DNA of 64,000 bases from G965279335 sp965279285 (GCA_965279285.1 OZ257147.1:62001-126000); one strand, 5' to 3'; counted from the first letter of the stretch, positions 37,409-47,465 are shown. The notes: generated from the letters alone by a model not told the origin. Translations and numbers: made by a program.

Positions 37409-40400
37409 TCAATCTTCCCATTCATTCTCTGCTTGCTGGGAAGCCTCGACATCACTACCATACTCTTGATAAGAACCACCAGTTCGTGCCCCTAAATCTT
37501 CTTCAGTTTGTTGGAAATCATAATATCGAATAGCTTTAGTTTCTTTAATTGCGTTCATATAATGACTGCCTCGTGTTCCAAGCCCGCCTCCTTTGCTTGT
37601 CTGATATTCCATAAAGAGTATAAATAACGTCCCCTTTTCTGCATTCTGCATTGTTCCCAATAAATTTACATGTACAGCTTCGAGGTTATTTTCTTCATCC
37701 ATTGGTGGGTACTCGAATCTTATTGTATTGTTTTTTTTAAATTTTTCTTGAATTTTTTTTTGCATTTCTTGCATAACTAAAAAGTCTCCTCTCCCTTCTT
37801 GTACCTGATCGTCTGCTACCCCCCAACGGCCTGGACCCCAAATATCCTCTCCTTCTAAAGCTTTGTAGACCTGTGTTGCCGTCTGACCTAACACTGCGGC
37901 TAATGCCACAAAACTACAATTCGTGAGATTAAACTTACTAGGTGCATCATTAACTATTTTAAGCTTAGTTTTTTTCCAGTCTTTTTTATGTGCAGGTTTT
38001 ATGCTGATATAAGCTCTGATAAATAGTTCAGCACTATGTTTTTCCTTCGCCATAAGGTGAGGGAGGGGCCAGTTCTTGGTTGAAATATAGGACTTTTCTT
38101 TTGGTTTTTCTTCTGCCGCTAGTCCAGAAGGATCTATCAATTTAATTGGATTTCCTCTCACAAAAGCATATAGGTTCATCCCATCCACCGTACCGGCCGG
38201 ATCGGGTTTGAGCCAACGACCCAGCCAGGGGGCATAGTAGCGGGCGCCATAATAGTAGAGACCGGTGGTATCATCGCATTCCTTACCGCAGTAACGATAA
38301 TGTTTGAGCGCCACTTCAGCCTGGTTTTTCCCAGAAATGATGGCGGTACCGCCATACGGGAAGTATTCTTCATAGCTGATGAGAAGTCCCTCGACATCTA
38401 ACTCCAAAGAAACGGAGCCGAGGTTGTTATCCAACTGAAAACGGCATTGACGTACACCTTCTTCTTCCGGGTGTCTGGTATCTTGCGCAATGTAGTGGAT
38501 GATGGCTATGCAACTGGTGTCGTCCATCACTCGCAGAGTTTGCCGTTCAAAGATGAGCTTTGCTTGCTCTTGCTCATTCAGCGATTTATTTCTTTTAATT
38601 TCATAGTTGCCTAGATAGATTTTTTCCTCGATGAGCGTTACTTTGCCACCTTGCGCTAGACGCTCTGATACCTTGCGTGTGCGCTGTTCATTGCGGTCGT
38701 AGTTGTAATAATCGCAGTCGTCTAGCTCGTCTGGGCGGGTAATAATCCCGGCTTTTACCAGGTTTTCACAGCAATTAAATGAAAGAGGCGCGTTGTTGTT
38801 TATCATGAGTTGCCGCATGTTGCCTGAGGCGTCATATTCAACATCTTGCAAGCGGTTGCAATAATCCTCCACCGGGGTTTCTATTGTCCATTGGGCAGAG
38901 TCGGCGATGTGTTGTTTTTTACGCAGATTGCCTCCATCGTCGTAGGTATACACTTCAGTATAGTTTTCCAGCTTATTGGCGTCGTTAATTGAGGGCGGCG
39001 ACCCAAATATGCATTGTTTGAAACTGCCATTGGCCATGTTGTTTTTATACGTGTCGGCTGTAATGCCCGTGTGCTGGCGGCCGTTGGCTTGGTTTAAGCG
39101 ATAGAGCGCATCGTAGGTATAGTCCGATAGCGGCTCTATCTTCTGGTTGTTGTTGAATACGGTTTTTAGACTCTTATCGCAGGTCCGGGTAATGTTACCC
39201 ATCGGGTCATACACATACTCGATATCTTGAGCCGTTTTTTGATCGGTTTGCCGTATGCTTTTAATGGCGACAAGGTTCAGGGTGGTGTTTTCATAAGTAT
39301 AGATGGTACGCACTTCGTTCCCGTAGTCGATGAGTGTGCGTTGTCCTTTTGCATCGTATTGCACCTGATTTACAATGGCTCGTGTATTGCCATCTTTGAA
39401 GGCAAGATTCACGGTGCAAAGGGCACCCTGCTGGTTGAAGTTGTTGGTGGTCACTGTACCGTCTGGCGTTGTTTGATTGAGCTGCAGTCCTGTAGCATTG
39501 TATTCGAATTGGCTGATATACACGGTTTCTTCTAAGAGTACACTCTCCCGCCAGTTGATATTTTGTTTGTATTCCTCTGTCATTTGTCGAGAGCTTTCCA
39601 GGATGTTGCCCTGCATGCTATATCGGCTATTGACAACGATGCCGGAAAGATCGTTTAACTGATAAAGTACTCCCCATAAATTAAGATCTTGTATTTCCTG
39701 CGGGGTTTCACCATTGATGGTCAATTGGTCGCCATAAGTAAAGTGTTCCACTAAATTAAAATCACTGTACGAGTCGATGGGAATGTTTTCTTCGGTTTTT
39801 TTCACTTGCAAAGTGGTTTGTCGCTGCAAGTGGTCGTAGGTGATAAGCTGGCAGTAGTTGCGTGGGCTAAGAGACCATAACTGCTGGTTGAAGCTATTGT
39901 TCAGGTTGCGGTGTATGCCAGAATCAATACTGTCGGTCAGCACAGGGTTTTGTTCTGCCATAGCATACACATACTTGAAATTGTAATAATCAGTACCGTT
40001 CTCAACATTGGAGCGATAAAGTCGCGGGTCAATGGAAAGCAGTAACCGATCCGTGATGTCGTATTCGTAATAAGAAATTAGTGGGAGTTCGTTGATGTCC
40101 TTCAGTTGGCTGTCCAAAAATACTCGTCCAGCATTATCCAGCATTTTAGTGTTTGGGGTATTGTAAAATTTCGCTGCTTTTTCCAGGGCATCTTTCTCGT
40201 CTTTTTGTTGCTGTGTTGGATCGGTGGGATAGTTATCCATGAAGGTATTGTAATAATCCGAGTCGCACACCGTGTCGTCTTCATCAAAAGACTGTTCCTG
40301 CCAAGGTGTGAATTCTATTTTGGAAAAAAATCCTTTGGGTGTATCCGTCCGAATAACCCGTTCCAACGGATCGTAATGCATCACGCTAGGTGGTGGTGTG

Positions 40401-43400
40401 GGGATGTCATCCTGTTTTTCGTAATCAGACGTATCGGAAAAATAAGGAAGGTACTGTTCAAATGGTTTGCCTTTATTGTTATACACAGTTCGGCCGCTCA
40501 CTTGCCAGTTCTTACCCTCCACAGGCTCCACTTGTATTTTTTGTTCGAGATTTCGCCCCATGCCGTCGCTGTAGCCAATAGCGGTTTGGCAGTAAGGCAT
40601 TGTGTTTTTGGAGGGGTTCTTCCAGTAATTGTATCGAATTAAATTGACGGAGCTAGCAGGCTGTTTATTGTCTTTCCAGGCGTGCAGGTTGTAATAAAAA
40701 TAAGATGAGGCACCCTGCAAATAGTTATCTGGATGATTGATAACGTCTTCAAAGGTGGCATCGTAAACGGGTGTATATTCCGGTTGTGTTTGCCCATCGG
40801 GATAGAGGGTCATATTGCCGGTTTCTATACCATTTTCAGTGCCGAAAAGTGACATAACCACCACCTGCCCCAGCGGGTCAAAGAGCGCCTGGCTGGTATT
40901 GTTGTTGCTGTCAATAAGTTGTCTGAGCTGCTGCGTTCGGTAGTCAATTTCTGCTTGTACAATATTGTTGGTATTTCCATCTATGTATTGGCTTACCTGA
41001 ATGGCAGAAAAATAATACGGTTCATTGTATGCCACTGTGGTTTGGGCAAACAAAGAAGAGGAGACATCTGCAAAGCTGTTTTCGGTTTTGTAAGGCAGAT
41101 AAAAAGCCTGAGGCTGTTGCGATGTAAAATAATATTGTACTAACCCCCTGTTCCACCAATAGTTTTCATTCAGGTAATAACCCCCCATGGTTTCAAGGGT
41201 TTCTTTTGTGAGGCGTTTGGTAAATACTTTATCCACAAAGCTTTCGGGGAAAACGGCCGTTTCATTGTGGTGCAGCAGAGCCTTAGTGGCTATTTGCCCA
41301 AGGGGTAGGCTCGTCGTTTGATCTTCGTTCCAGAAATACTGCCGGTCCCAAGTTTGTTGCCTGACTTGTATGCCCCCGGTAAACGGCTGGTTGTAGGGGA
41401 TGATGTTTTGCCGTTCGGGCAGTCCGATCTCACTGATTTGGCTTTTAATCTGGTGGAATGAAAAATAATTATTTCCTTGCAAATCAAGGCCGTTGACCTT
41501 GAAGTTTTGCTGCTCGCAAGCCACATGGCAGTAGCGGTTTTCTTCCAGGGGCTGGACATAGGTGTTGAGCCCAATGCCGGCTTTTAGTGTTTGCTGTTCG
41601 GAATAAACTGTAGCACCCACTGTGCTGCTACGTCTAGGCAGCATGACAACAGCGGCTTGCAGTACGTTACCAAAGTCGTCTACTTCCAGCGTAAACGACT
41701 GTTGAACACGTGGGTCGCTAGGGTTGCGTTCGTACTGGTAGGCGATGCTTTCACGGGGGGGTACCATAAAAACAGCATATTCGTTATCTCCTTTATCCTG
41801 GTATAACTTTACCTCCAGATTTGATTGGCTTACTGTATAAGGATAAGCAGCTTCGGGTGTATCATCCAGACCGTACACTTCGGTTCGTAATACCTGCCCG
41901 CTTAGGGCCCCATAGGCTTGCAAGATAGTATCCAGACCTTGCTCGTAAATTTTGTCTTGCAAAACGGAATTGGGAAAATCGTAAGCCTCCGTATCGCCTG
42001 AGAAAAATTGAAATTTGTAATAATCGTAGAGGGGGTTGCTCTCCAGCATGGCGCCAGTATTGTACCAGGTTCGGGTATAGACAGGCGGCACGTAATTTTT
42101 TTTGCCTAATTGCTGCCCGTTTTGCAGCAACTCTTCGTAGGATTCTGTGTCCCAGGATTCTACATAGCCAAATCCTTTAAATTCTTTTTCCACAGGGTCA
42201 TAATAGCCGTCATGGTATTTAAAGCGGTTAGTGTAGCGACTATTCGTTATGTGATCGGTGGTAATTGTTTTTTCTACCAACTGTACTGGAAATGGGAGTT
42301 TGGTAATCCAGTGATTGCCGTTTTTTTTGTCTTCTAAGTAGAATTGGGTGGAGCTCGCATATTGGATTTCCGTAATCGCACCCAGGTTATTGTCGATGCA
42401 GTTGAGCAAGTAGGGTTTTAGGGTTTTCACCGCTATGCCATCAACCAGATTTTCTCCGGCAAAATTGTAATAGTAATGTTGTGGTATGGTGGCTATTCTT
42501 GTAAAAATCAGGCAGGTGGTGCCGTTGCCTAGAATATCGGCGAAGCTAATTTGGTCAATGCTGCTATATAGTTCGGGTAACTCAATGCTAATGGCTTCTG
42601 AAAATGAGTTCCCGCTTTGATTTAAGTATAAGTCTACTTTACCTGGATGCACATAAATAAGATCCGTGGTTCCCGAGCCATCAATGTCGGCCAGGAAAAG
42701 CCTATCCGTACTGAACTGTTCGCCAAAATCCGGGGCATTTCCCAGCGTCACTTTTTCACCGAAATTTCCATAGCCCAGGTTGGGCCAACACTCCACACAG
42801 CCATTAGTTATCCTTACCCGGTGCGAGAGTCCATCACCAAATATATTGTCAAACCCGACGTACTGTTTTTTTTGTATATTTTTTCGTAAAGGAAACCCTG
42901 CTGGTGTTGATATTTGTTCAGGGTTGGCATATCCAGCCTTACCTAGCGAGGTATATAAGAGGAGGCCATTCTCTGTTACCAGCAACATGTCGGTTTTGCC
43001 ATTGTTACTCAGCCCTACCATTTCCATAGCAGGATTGTCAAAGTCGTTGGGATAAGTGGTAAAGGGCTTGAAAGGTTCCCAAGCATTTTTTGCCATTTTT
43101 TGATAAAAACCAGTTTTTGTGGAGTCTCTCACAACCAACTCCAGTTCACCATTGCCTTCCATATCTGTGAGCAGGGCTCGACCGCTTTGAAAATCCTTAT
43201 CAATCGGAAACTTATCCGGCACTTCCGCCGAGGCATAAGTGCCGTCTCCCAAAGGTTCGAAATACAATAAGGAAGTGTTATCATTGTACAACAGTCCAGA
43301 TATGCCTTCTCCATTAAAATCAATGGGTTGAAACCCAGATGTATCTAAATAGCCAAGAATGGCGTCATTATTAATATTGAGAGTGTTAAATTCGGATTTT

Positions 43401-44485
43401 TCAGACGGGTTGAAGGCTGAAAAGTTAAATTCAACCGCAGGCATGGTTTGAATTTCAAAAGGATCGATAGATTTATTTCCCTTTCGGCTATAGCCAGTTA
43501 GTACCACTGACTTTAAGAGTGAAAGGGGATTTTTGCCAGCAGGTTCATGTTTTAAACTAAGGCTTTTTACCAGACAAGAGTCGCCAAGCTCGTTTTTAAA
43601 ATGATGAAACAGCAGGATGTTTTTGCACAATCGCCTGGTACGGATCTCGAATGCACTCCTGTAAGAAGAAAAAGCGTCGTTGCGGTAACTCCATTGCTTG
43701 GAGGGAATGTAGGGGTTTTTATTGCCTTTTTCCAGCTTTTCAATATCGTATTCACCGTAATCAAAAATAATTTCAAAGGCAAATTTTTCGTCCTGACCGG
43801 AAAAGTAGTTGCCGTATTGAATGTTTGTAATGTATTTTTTCGTGTTGGCGCGGCCCATTTCCCAGCTCATCTCGGGTTCAATACCGTCATCGTTCTCTTG
43901 CTTATAGCCATAGAGAATGGTATTGCCTTTGCTGTCGGTGGAGCTTTCGATAAGCCATTCGAAGATGTGGGAAGGGGTTTGAACATCGGCTACCCGTGTC
44001 TTGGGGCTTCTTCCGTACACAGTTGTTACTTCGTCGTTAGTGGTGATCTTCCAATAGGACTCGCTTTGGTCGGATTTAATATAGTGCTGTATCAGCGAAA
44101 AGCCTCCTTCTATCCTTGGCAGGTATTCCTGTACCTGATAGTCGCCGTCGATATAGGGAGCTTTTGTTTTAGGAACAAGCAAGCCCGTACCGGCAATAAA
44201 GGTGTCTTTGCCATCGTATTTGGGAATGCCTTTTTCGGTGCGGATGGAAATTTTGGGCAGGGATAGGAAAAAGCCAAGTCCGAATTCGCTGTTGCCGGCT
44301 CCCGAGTTATAGGAGAGGGCCAGTTGTGGTTCCAAGCCCCGTGCAGGTGTTACAGGAATAGGAATGGTATAACTGCCTGTGCCAGAAAAATGATTGGGTT
44401 GAAAAGTTTCGCCTATACCACTTATGGCTCCGCCACCTTGAGGTAGCGCAATTTTTTGCACCTGTACGCTTCTGTTGTCTTCCAT
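37409..44485 (-). CDS. TcB-TcC fusion toxin with Rhs core and C-terminal papain-like toxin candidate
   Basis: This 2358-residue protein fuses the B and C parts of a toxin complex. It starts with an SpvB-type domain (GGGAISGIGETFQPNHFSGT, LSYNSGAGNSEFGLGF), has FG-GAP/VCBS-like repeats (LFLADIDGSGTTDLIYVH) and TcB middle regions. Rhs/YD repeats follow, with the Rhs core end GLYYYGARYYAPWLGRWLKP and IDPSGL (about 2118-2122). In the family, B and C form a closed cocoon and the chain is cut after the core to free the variable toxin. Here the 236-residue variable end has NCSF (Cys2190), GSHYMN (His2308) and RYYDFQ (Asp2323), the order of a papain-like Cys-His-Asp triad. It could be a protease, deamidase or transferase. 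GGAAG lies upstream of the ATG. It precedes the TcA gene in an apparent operon. Confidence 0.92.
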   Translation of the reverse strand: MEDNRSVQVQKIALPQGGGAISGIGETFQPNHFSGTGSYTIPIPVTPARGLEPQLALSYNSGAGNSEFGLGFFLSLPKISIRTEKGIPKYDGKDTFIAGTGLLVPKTKAPYIDGDYQVQEYLPRIEGGFSLIQHYIKSDQSESYWKITTNDEVTTVYGRSPKTRVADVQTPSHIFEWLIESSTDSKGNTILYGYKQENDDGIEPEMSWEMGRANTKKYITNIQYGNYFSGQDEKFAFEIIFDYGEYDIEKLEKGNKNPYIPSKQWSYRNDAFSSYRSAFEIRTRRLCKNILLFHHFKNELGDSCLVKSLSLKHEPAGKNPLSLLKSVVLTGYSRKGNKSIDPFEIQTMPAVEFNFSAFNPSEKSEFNTLNINNDAILGYLDTSGFQPIDFNGEGISGLLYNDNTSLLYFEPLGDGTYASAEVPDKFPIDKDFQSGRALLTDMEGNGELELVVRDSTKTGFYQKMAKNAWEPFKPFTTYPNDFDNPAMEMVGLSNNGKTDMLLVTENGLLLYTSLGKAGYANPEQISTPAGFPLRKNIQKKQYVGFDNIFGDGLSHRVRITNGCVECWPNLGYGNFGEKVTLGNAPDFGEQFSTDRLFLADIDGSGTTDLIYVHPGKVDLYLNQSGNSFSEAISIELPELYSSIDQISFADILGNGTTCLIFTRIATIPQHYYYNFAGENLVDGIAVKTLKPYLLNCIDNNLGAITEIQYASSTQFYLEDKKNGNHWITKLPFPVQLVEKTITTDHITNSRYTNRFKYHDGYYDPVEKEFKGFGYVESWDTESYEELLQNGQQLGKKNYVPPVYTRTWYNTGAMLESNPLYDYYKFQFFSGDTEAYDFPNSVLQDKIYEQGLDTILQAYGALSGQVLRTEVYGLDDTPEAAYPYTVSQSNLEVKLYQDKGDNEYAVFMVPPRESIAYQYERNPSDPRVQQSFTLEVDDFGNVLQAAVVMLPRRSSTVGATVYSEQQTLKAGIGLNTYVQPLEENRYCHVACEQQNFKVNGLDLQGNNYFSFHQIKSQISEIGLPERQNIIPYNQPFTGGIQVRQQTWDRQYFWNEDQTTSLPLGQIATKALLHHNETAVFPESFVDKVFTKRLTKETLETMGGYYLNENYWWNRGLVQYYFTSQQPQAFYLPYKTENSFADVSSSLFAQTTVAYNEPYYFSAIQVSQYIDGNTNNIVQAEIDYRTQQLRQLIDSNNNTSQALFDPLGQVVVMSLFGTENGIETGNMTLYPDGQTQPEYTPVYDATFEDVINHPDNYLQGASSYFYYNLHAWKDNKQPASSVNLIRYNYWKNPSKNTMPYCQTAIGYSDGMGRNLEQKIQVEPVEGKNWQVSGRTVYNNKGKPFEQYLPYFSDTSDYEKQDDIPTPPPSVMHYDPLERVIRTDTPKGFFSKIEFTPWQEQSFDEDDTVCDSDYYNTFMDNYPTDPTQQQKDEKDALEKAAKFYNTPNTKMLDNAGRVFLDSQLKDINELPLISYYEYDITDRLLLSIDPRLYRSNVENGTDYYNFKYVYAMAEQNPVLTDSIDSGIHRNLNNSFNQQLWSLSPRNYCQLITYDHLQRQTTLQVKKTEENIPIDSYSDFNLVEHFTYGDQLTINGETPQEIQDLNLWGVLYQLNDLSGIVVNSRYSMQGNILESSRQMTEEYKQNINWRESVLLEETVYISQFEYNATGLQLNQTTPDGTVTTNNFNQQGALCTVNLAFKDGNTRAIVNQVQYDAKGQRTLIDYGNEVRTIYTYENTTLNLVAIKSIRQTDQKTAQDIEYVYDPMGNITRTCDKSLKTVFNNNQKIEPLSDYTYDALYRLNQANGRQHTGITADTYKNNMANGSFKQCIFGSPPSINDANKLENYTEVYTYDDGGNLRKKQHIADSAQWTIETPVEDYCNRLQDVEYDASGNMRQLMINNNAPLSFNCCENLVKAGIITRPDELDDCDYYNYDRNEQRTRKVSERLAQGGKVTLIEEKIYLGNYEIKRNKSLNEQEQAKLIFERQTLRVMDDTSCIAIIHYIAQDTRHPEEEGVRQCRFQLDNNLGSVSLELDVEGLLISYEEYFPYGGTAIISGKNQAEVALKHYRYCGKECDDTTGLYYYGARYYAPWLGRWLKPDPAGTVDGMNLYAFVRGNPIKLIDPSGLAAEEKPKEKSYISTKNWPLPHLMAKEKHSAELFIRAYISIKPAHKKDWKKTKLKIVNDAPSKFNLTNCSFVALAAVLGQTATQVYKALEGEDIWGPGRWGVADDQVQEGRGDFLVMQEMQKKIQEKFKKNNTIRFEYPPMDEENNLEAVHVNLLGTMQNAEKGTLFILFMEYQTSKGGGLGTRGSHYMNAIKETKAIRYYDFQQTEEDLGARTGGSYQEYGSDVEASQQAENEWED

Positions 44486-44555
44486 CCGACGCTTCCTGCT
44501 TCCTGCTTTCCGTTGTCATTGCATTTTTTCTTTTACATGAGTTTGGGTCTATATG

Positions 44556-44757
44556 TCAAATGTTATGTATCGCTAATCTATATCCTAGACCTTTTAGTAT
44601 TAAACCAAAGGTATCAATTGTAGGATTACCATTTTTAGAAAGTATGTGATAAAGACTTTGCCGATTTAAATGAGTAATTCTAGCTAATTGACTCATTCCT
44701 CCTCTTGCTTCTGCAATATTTCGTAATGCAACAAGCGATAAGCGATGGTCGATTTGC
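44556..44757 (-). pseudogene. Truncated HigA/XRE-type antitoxin remnant
   Basis: Reading the - strand from about 44757 gives YKQIDHRLSLVALRNIAEARGG, then MSQLARITHLNRQSLYHILS, a G-N-P-T-[IL]-D-T motif, and LKGLGYRLAIHNI-stop. This is the helix-turn-helix pattern of the COG3636 addiction-module antitoxins (ALRDxAEARGGMSQLA...GNPTLDT). No start codon precedes it: a TAA and the transposase remnant replace the N-terminal 40 or so residues. It is therefore a dead fragment. Its natural toxin partner (COG3657 type) is found in decayed form about 3 kb upstream on the same strand (47712-47924), in the order expected for one split toxin-antitoxin operon. Confidence 0.75.
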
Positions 44758-44764
44758 TTGTATT

Positions 44765-45427
44765 AGATTGACGCATCATTGTGTTAAGAAAAATGTGCTA
44801 TTGATATCACGATTACGATTAGATTCTGCATTGTATGAATTTTCTGTTACACCTGAAAAAATACAACGCGGAAGACGTCGTCAAAAAGGAAACCTCTCAT
44901 CTTCTTTAAAGCAGCTATCATCCGATGCTTCACAACCCTGGCAGGAAATAGAAATTAATTGGTATGGTGGAGAAAAAAAGAAAGTACGCATATTGAGTGG
45001 TATTAATCTTTGGTATTCGCCAGGTGAAAAGCCGCTTCCTGTTCGTTGGGTACTTGTTAGTGATCCAGAGAGCAATAAAGCTGAAGCATTCTTCAGTACC
45101 GATTTACGATTAGCGCCTGTGCAAACCATCCATTGGTTTATCCTGAGATGGAATATTGAGGTGACGTTTGAAGAAACCCGTGCTCATCTGGGTATTGAAA
45201 CACAACGGCAGTGGTCACCCAAAGCCATTGCAAGAATAACACTTTCACTTATGGCATTATTCTCTCTCACCTGTTTATTTGCGCTTGAAATGTTAAAATC
45301 ACAATCCATGCCGATATCATCAACTGCTTGGTATGATAAAAAGGGTGATGCTACTTTCTCTGACATTATTGCATTTATACGACGCAGTATTTGGGCAGAA
45401 AAGTATTTTTGTGTTTCTTACACAAAT
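44765..45427 (+). mobile_element. IS701/IS4-type DDE transposase C-terminal remnant
   Basis: The frame encodes LLISRLRLDSALYEF, then RWVLVSDPESNKAEAFFSTD and HWFILRWNIEVTFEETRAHL, followed by ETQRQWS. This is the hallmark end of IS701-like DDE transposases, where the Glu in the EVTFEE(T/V)R segment is catalytic. The N-terminal half with the first Asp residues is missing: just upstream the same bases belong to the antitoxin remnant read on the other strand. After WAEKYF the similarity stops near an 11-G run. It is a 5'-truncated, inactive element that disrupted the antitoxin gene. Confidence 0.72.
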
Positions 45428-45770
45428 GGGGGGGGGGGAGCCTCTTTCTGCACAACACAACAATCACGAATCGGTTCGCATTATGCTGCACGCGCGGACA
45501 CTGCGAAAAGCCCGCGAACAAGTCAAAATAATGGTCGCCACTGGGTTCTCTGCCCTCGAGATCAAACAATACTTGAAGCACTGGGCCGAATGGTGGGTCA
45601 AATCAGCAGAAGCCTGGGATGTTGAAGTACTTTTATCCTGGCTTATCAAAACCTGTTGGCAAGGATCGATAGCGACTTATGCTAAAGATCTTTGCCAACA
45701 GGACAGAACTACATCATTACGCAGGACGATTTTGGCGGCTCAGGCCGACGGTCTCGCTGTTGCGGCATAA
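45428..45770 (+). pseudogene. Unrecognised ORF tail after a poly-G run
   Basis: Eleven consecutive G (45428-45438) separate the transposase remnant from a second open stretch in another frame: SVRIMLHARTLRKAREQVKI, then ALEIKQYLKHWAEWW and LSWLIKTCWQGSIATYAKDL, ending at 45770. It has a plausible protein composition but no start of its own, and I do not recognise its family. It may be the end of another mobile-element protein joined here by deletion. Its last 60 bases are antisense to the 3' end of the CVMM gene on the - strand, so at most one of the two tails is original. Confidence 0.4.
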
Positions 45771-47295
45771 CGGTTCTGTGAGTCTGCTGTTTTTGATTGA
45801 CATAAGATTTGAAAAGCGAAAACCACGCCCGTGCCCCGACCGCCCGGCACCCCGCAAGCAACGGGGCACACCGGCCGCCCCAACCAATAGCAAAATCAAA
45901 ACCAAGCCCTGCAAAAGAGTAAAGACACCGAGCATCACCCCAATTTTGACGCCCTGAATCCCACACCACCACAGCAGTTGACTCGCGCGGTGTTTGACCT
46001 TTTTGCAAATTCTCAATATTTTTAGCAAGACCATCACCACCAAAACCGTGACCATAACCCAATGACATCATGCGCTGATGATGACCAATGCTACGCCATA
46101 AGAATTGCATTTCAGGACTATTCCACACTTTGCCAGCCATTAATTGACCTTCGTATTCTTCAAGCGCTTTTGAGTGTGGCTCAGGATGATAGTGACAGCC
46201 TGTTCTTACCGCTGTGTCACGTACGGCCTTCAGCGACGCTTCAAATTGAGCAACGGCTGCTGCAATTGCAGCGCCTCCTTTTCCTGCTAGTGTTAATTTA
46301 CAGTTTGGAGGGCCTGAATCTTGGATATTGCCTGGTTTTGATTCTAGAATTACTCGGGTGAGCTCTGCTTGGGTCGCTAAAACGTTTGCCAATCTTTCTG
46401 CTTTTTCTTTTTCTTCTTGTTTCGATCCCGGCGCATACTGCGCATCGCGTTGCGCTTGGATTTTTTGTTCATTATCGACCCTTTGTTTTTCATCCTTCAC
46501 CACCAACAGTTTGCTTGTCATCGCTTTTTGGGCGTAGTCATGCTCTTCACCGAAAGCAACTTGCAGCGGCGTTTTGCCAGCCATACTAATCAGCTGGCCT
46601 CCTTTGTTACGCAGGGTTTTGTCCGCTTCCGCTTTGGGGTGATAGACCACAAATGACAGTCTTTGATTCTCATCCACCATTTTTTTTATTTCTTCTGAGT
46701 CACTGCGGAGTGTATGCTTTCGCTTTGTCGTAATATCAAACACCGATTTCCTGAGAGCCTCGTCTACGCACCACTGGCGATTTTCTGGTGTCGATTCAAA
46801 TGAAAAATGCGAGTCAACTTTTACGGGTTGTTGTTTTTCATCGAGCAGATAGTGTTTTTTCTGGTCTTCTTTGTAGTAATAAAATACTCGGCCGTCCTTT
46901 TTTTTATATAAATATAAGTCACGTTCGTCTGATGTTTGGTAATCAGGTCGATGATCACGCGCAGGACTGAGCATTAAAAACAATTCACTCACTTCTCCTC
47001 GGAGCGTCAGGTCTATTATTTTTTTTGCGTTTCGTTGATCAAGTTCATCCTGTGTAATTTTTTTTGCAAAAGCGGAAACTCTTAACAAACACGCTAAGGC
47101 TTTGGAATCCAGATACGGGAACATATGACCCTGCATGGCAGCTTTTTGGTTAAATAACGGATGGAGCGTTGCTGTCGCGGCAACAGCGGCCACTCCCGCT
47201 GAAACACCTACCGCTGTGGTTGGTATCGCTGCAAGCACTTCTGCTTTAACGTCATTTGGGGTGTCTTTCTTATCACCGCGGCGTGCACTATTCAT
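45709..47295 (-). CDS. F-box-like / ankyrin-like protein with C-terminal CVMM (CaaX)
   Basis: I start at MNSARRGDKK (47295), behind GAGGA at a slightly long distance; the frame is open to 47340. The protein has 528 residues. A hydrophobic Ala/Val stretch (about 19-45) may be membrane-associated. Residues about 56-90 (HMFPYLDSKALACLLRVSAF) resemble an F-box. Residues about 239-265 (SMAGKTPLQVAFGEEHD) look like an ankyrin repeat. A charged helical region follows, then a Gly/Trp-rich part. The chain ends KSSCVMM, a near-ideal farnesylation CaaX box. F-box, ankyrin and CaaX together recall AnkB of Legionella pneumophila, a host-farnesylated F-box effector. The last about 25 codons run into IS debris, so the true C-terminus may have been replaced. 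F-box and ankyrin calls are by eye. Confidence 0.65.
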   Translation of the reverse strand: MNSARRGDKKDTPNDVKAEVLAAIPTTAVGVSAGVAAVAATATLHPLFNQKAAMQGHMFPYLDSKALACLLRVSAFAKKITQDELDQRNAKKIIDLTLRGEVSELFLMLSPARDHRPDYQTSDERDLYLYKKKDGRVFYYYKEDQKKHYLLDEKQQPVKVDSHFSFESTPENRQWCVDEALRKSVFDITTKRKHTLRSDSEEIKKMVDENQRLSFVVYHPKAEADKTLRNKGGQLISMAGKTPLQVAFGEEHDYAQKAMTSKLLVVKDEKQRVDNEQKIQAQRDAQYAPGSKQEEKEKAERLANVLATQAELTRVILESKPGNIQDSGPPNCKLTLAGKGGAAIAAAVAQFEASLKAVRDTAVRTGCHYHPEPHSKALEEYEGQLMAGKVWNSPEMQFLWRSIGHHQRMMSLGYGHGFGGDGLAKNIENLQKGQTPRESTAVVVWDSGRQNWGDARCLYSFAGLGFDFAIGWGGRCAPLLAGCRAVGARAWFSLFKSYVNQKQQTHRTVMPQQRDRRPEPPKSSCVMM

Positions 47296-47465
47296 GATGA
47301 TTCTTATCCTCATTTGGAATATAGTTGCCAATTGTAACACAGTCGTTTTTAAAAAAGCTTAACGCAATATTAAAAAATCCGTATCTGTTCACCACTATCG
47401 CGGCAAAAATAACCCATTAAATGTCTTCACGCATAAAATCCGGAATTTCTCCTTTAAATAACATT

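Noticed and set aside
44705..45625. A full 306-residue transposase gene
   Set aside because: Its first 20 codons are the antisense of an antitoxin remnant and its end reads past the poly-G run out of frame; only 44765-45427 is transposase-like.
45717..46055. - strand ORF of 112 residues with a hydrophobic stretch
   Set aside because: It lies within the longer F-box-like gene in another frame; the longer frame has the better composition, although the tail region is uncertain.
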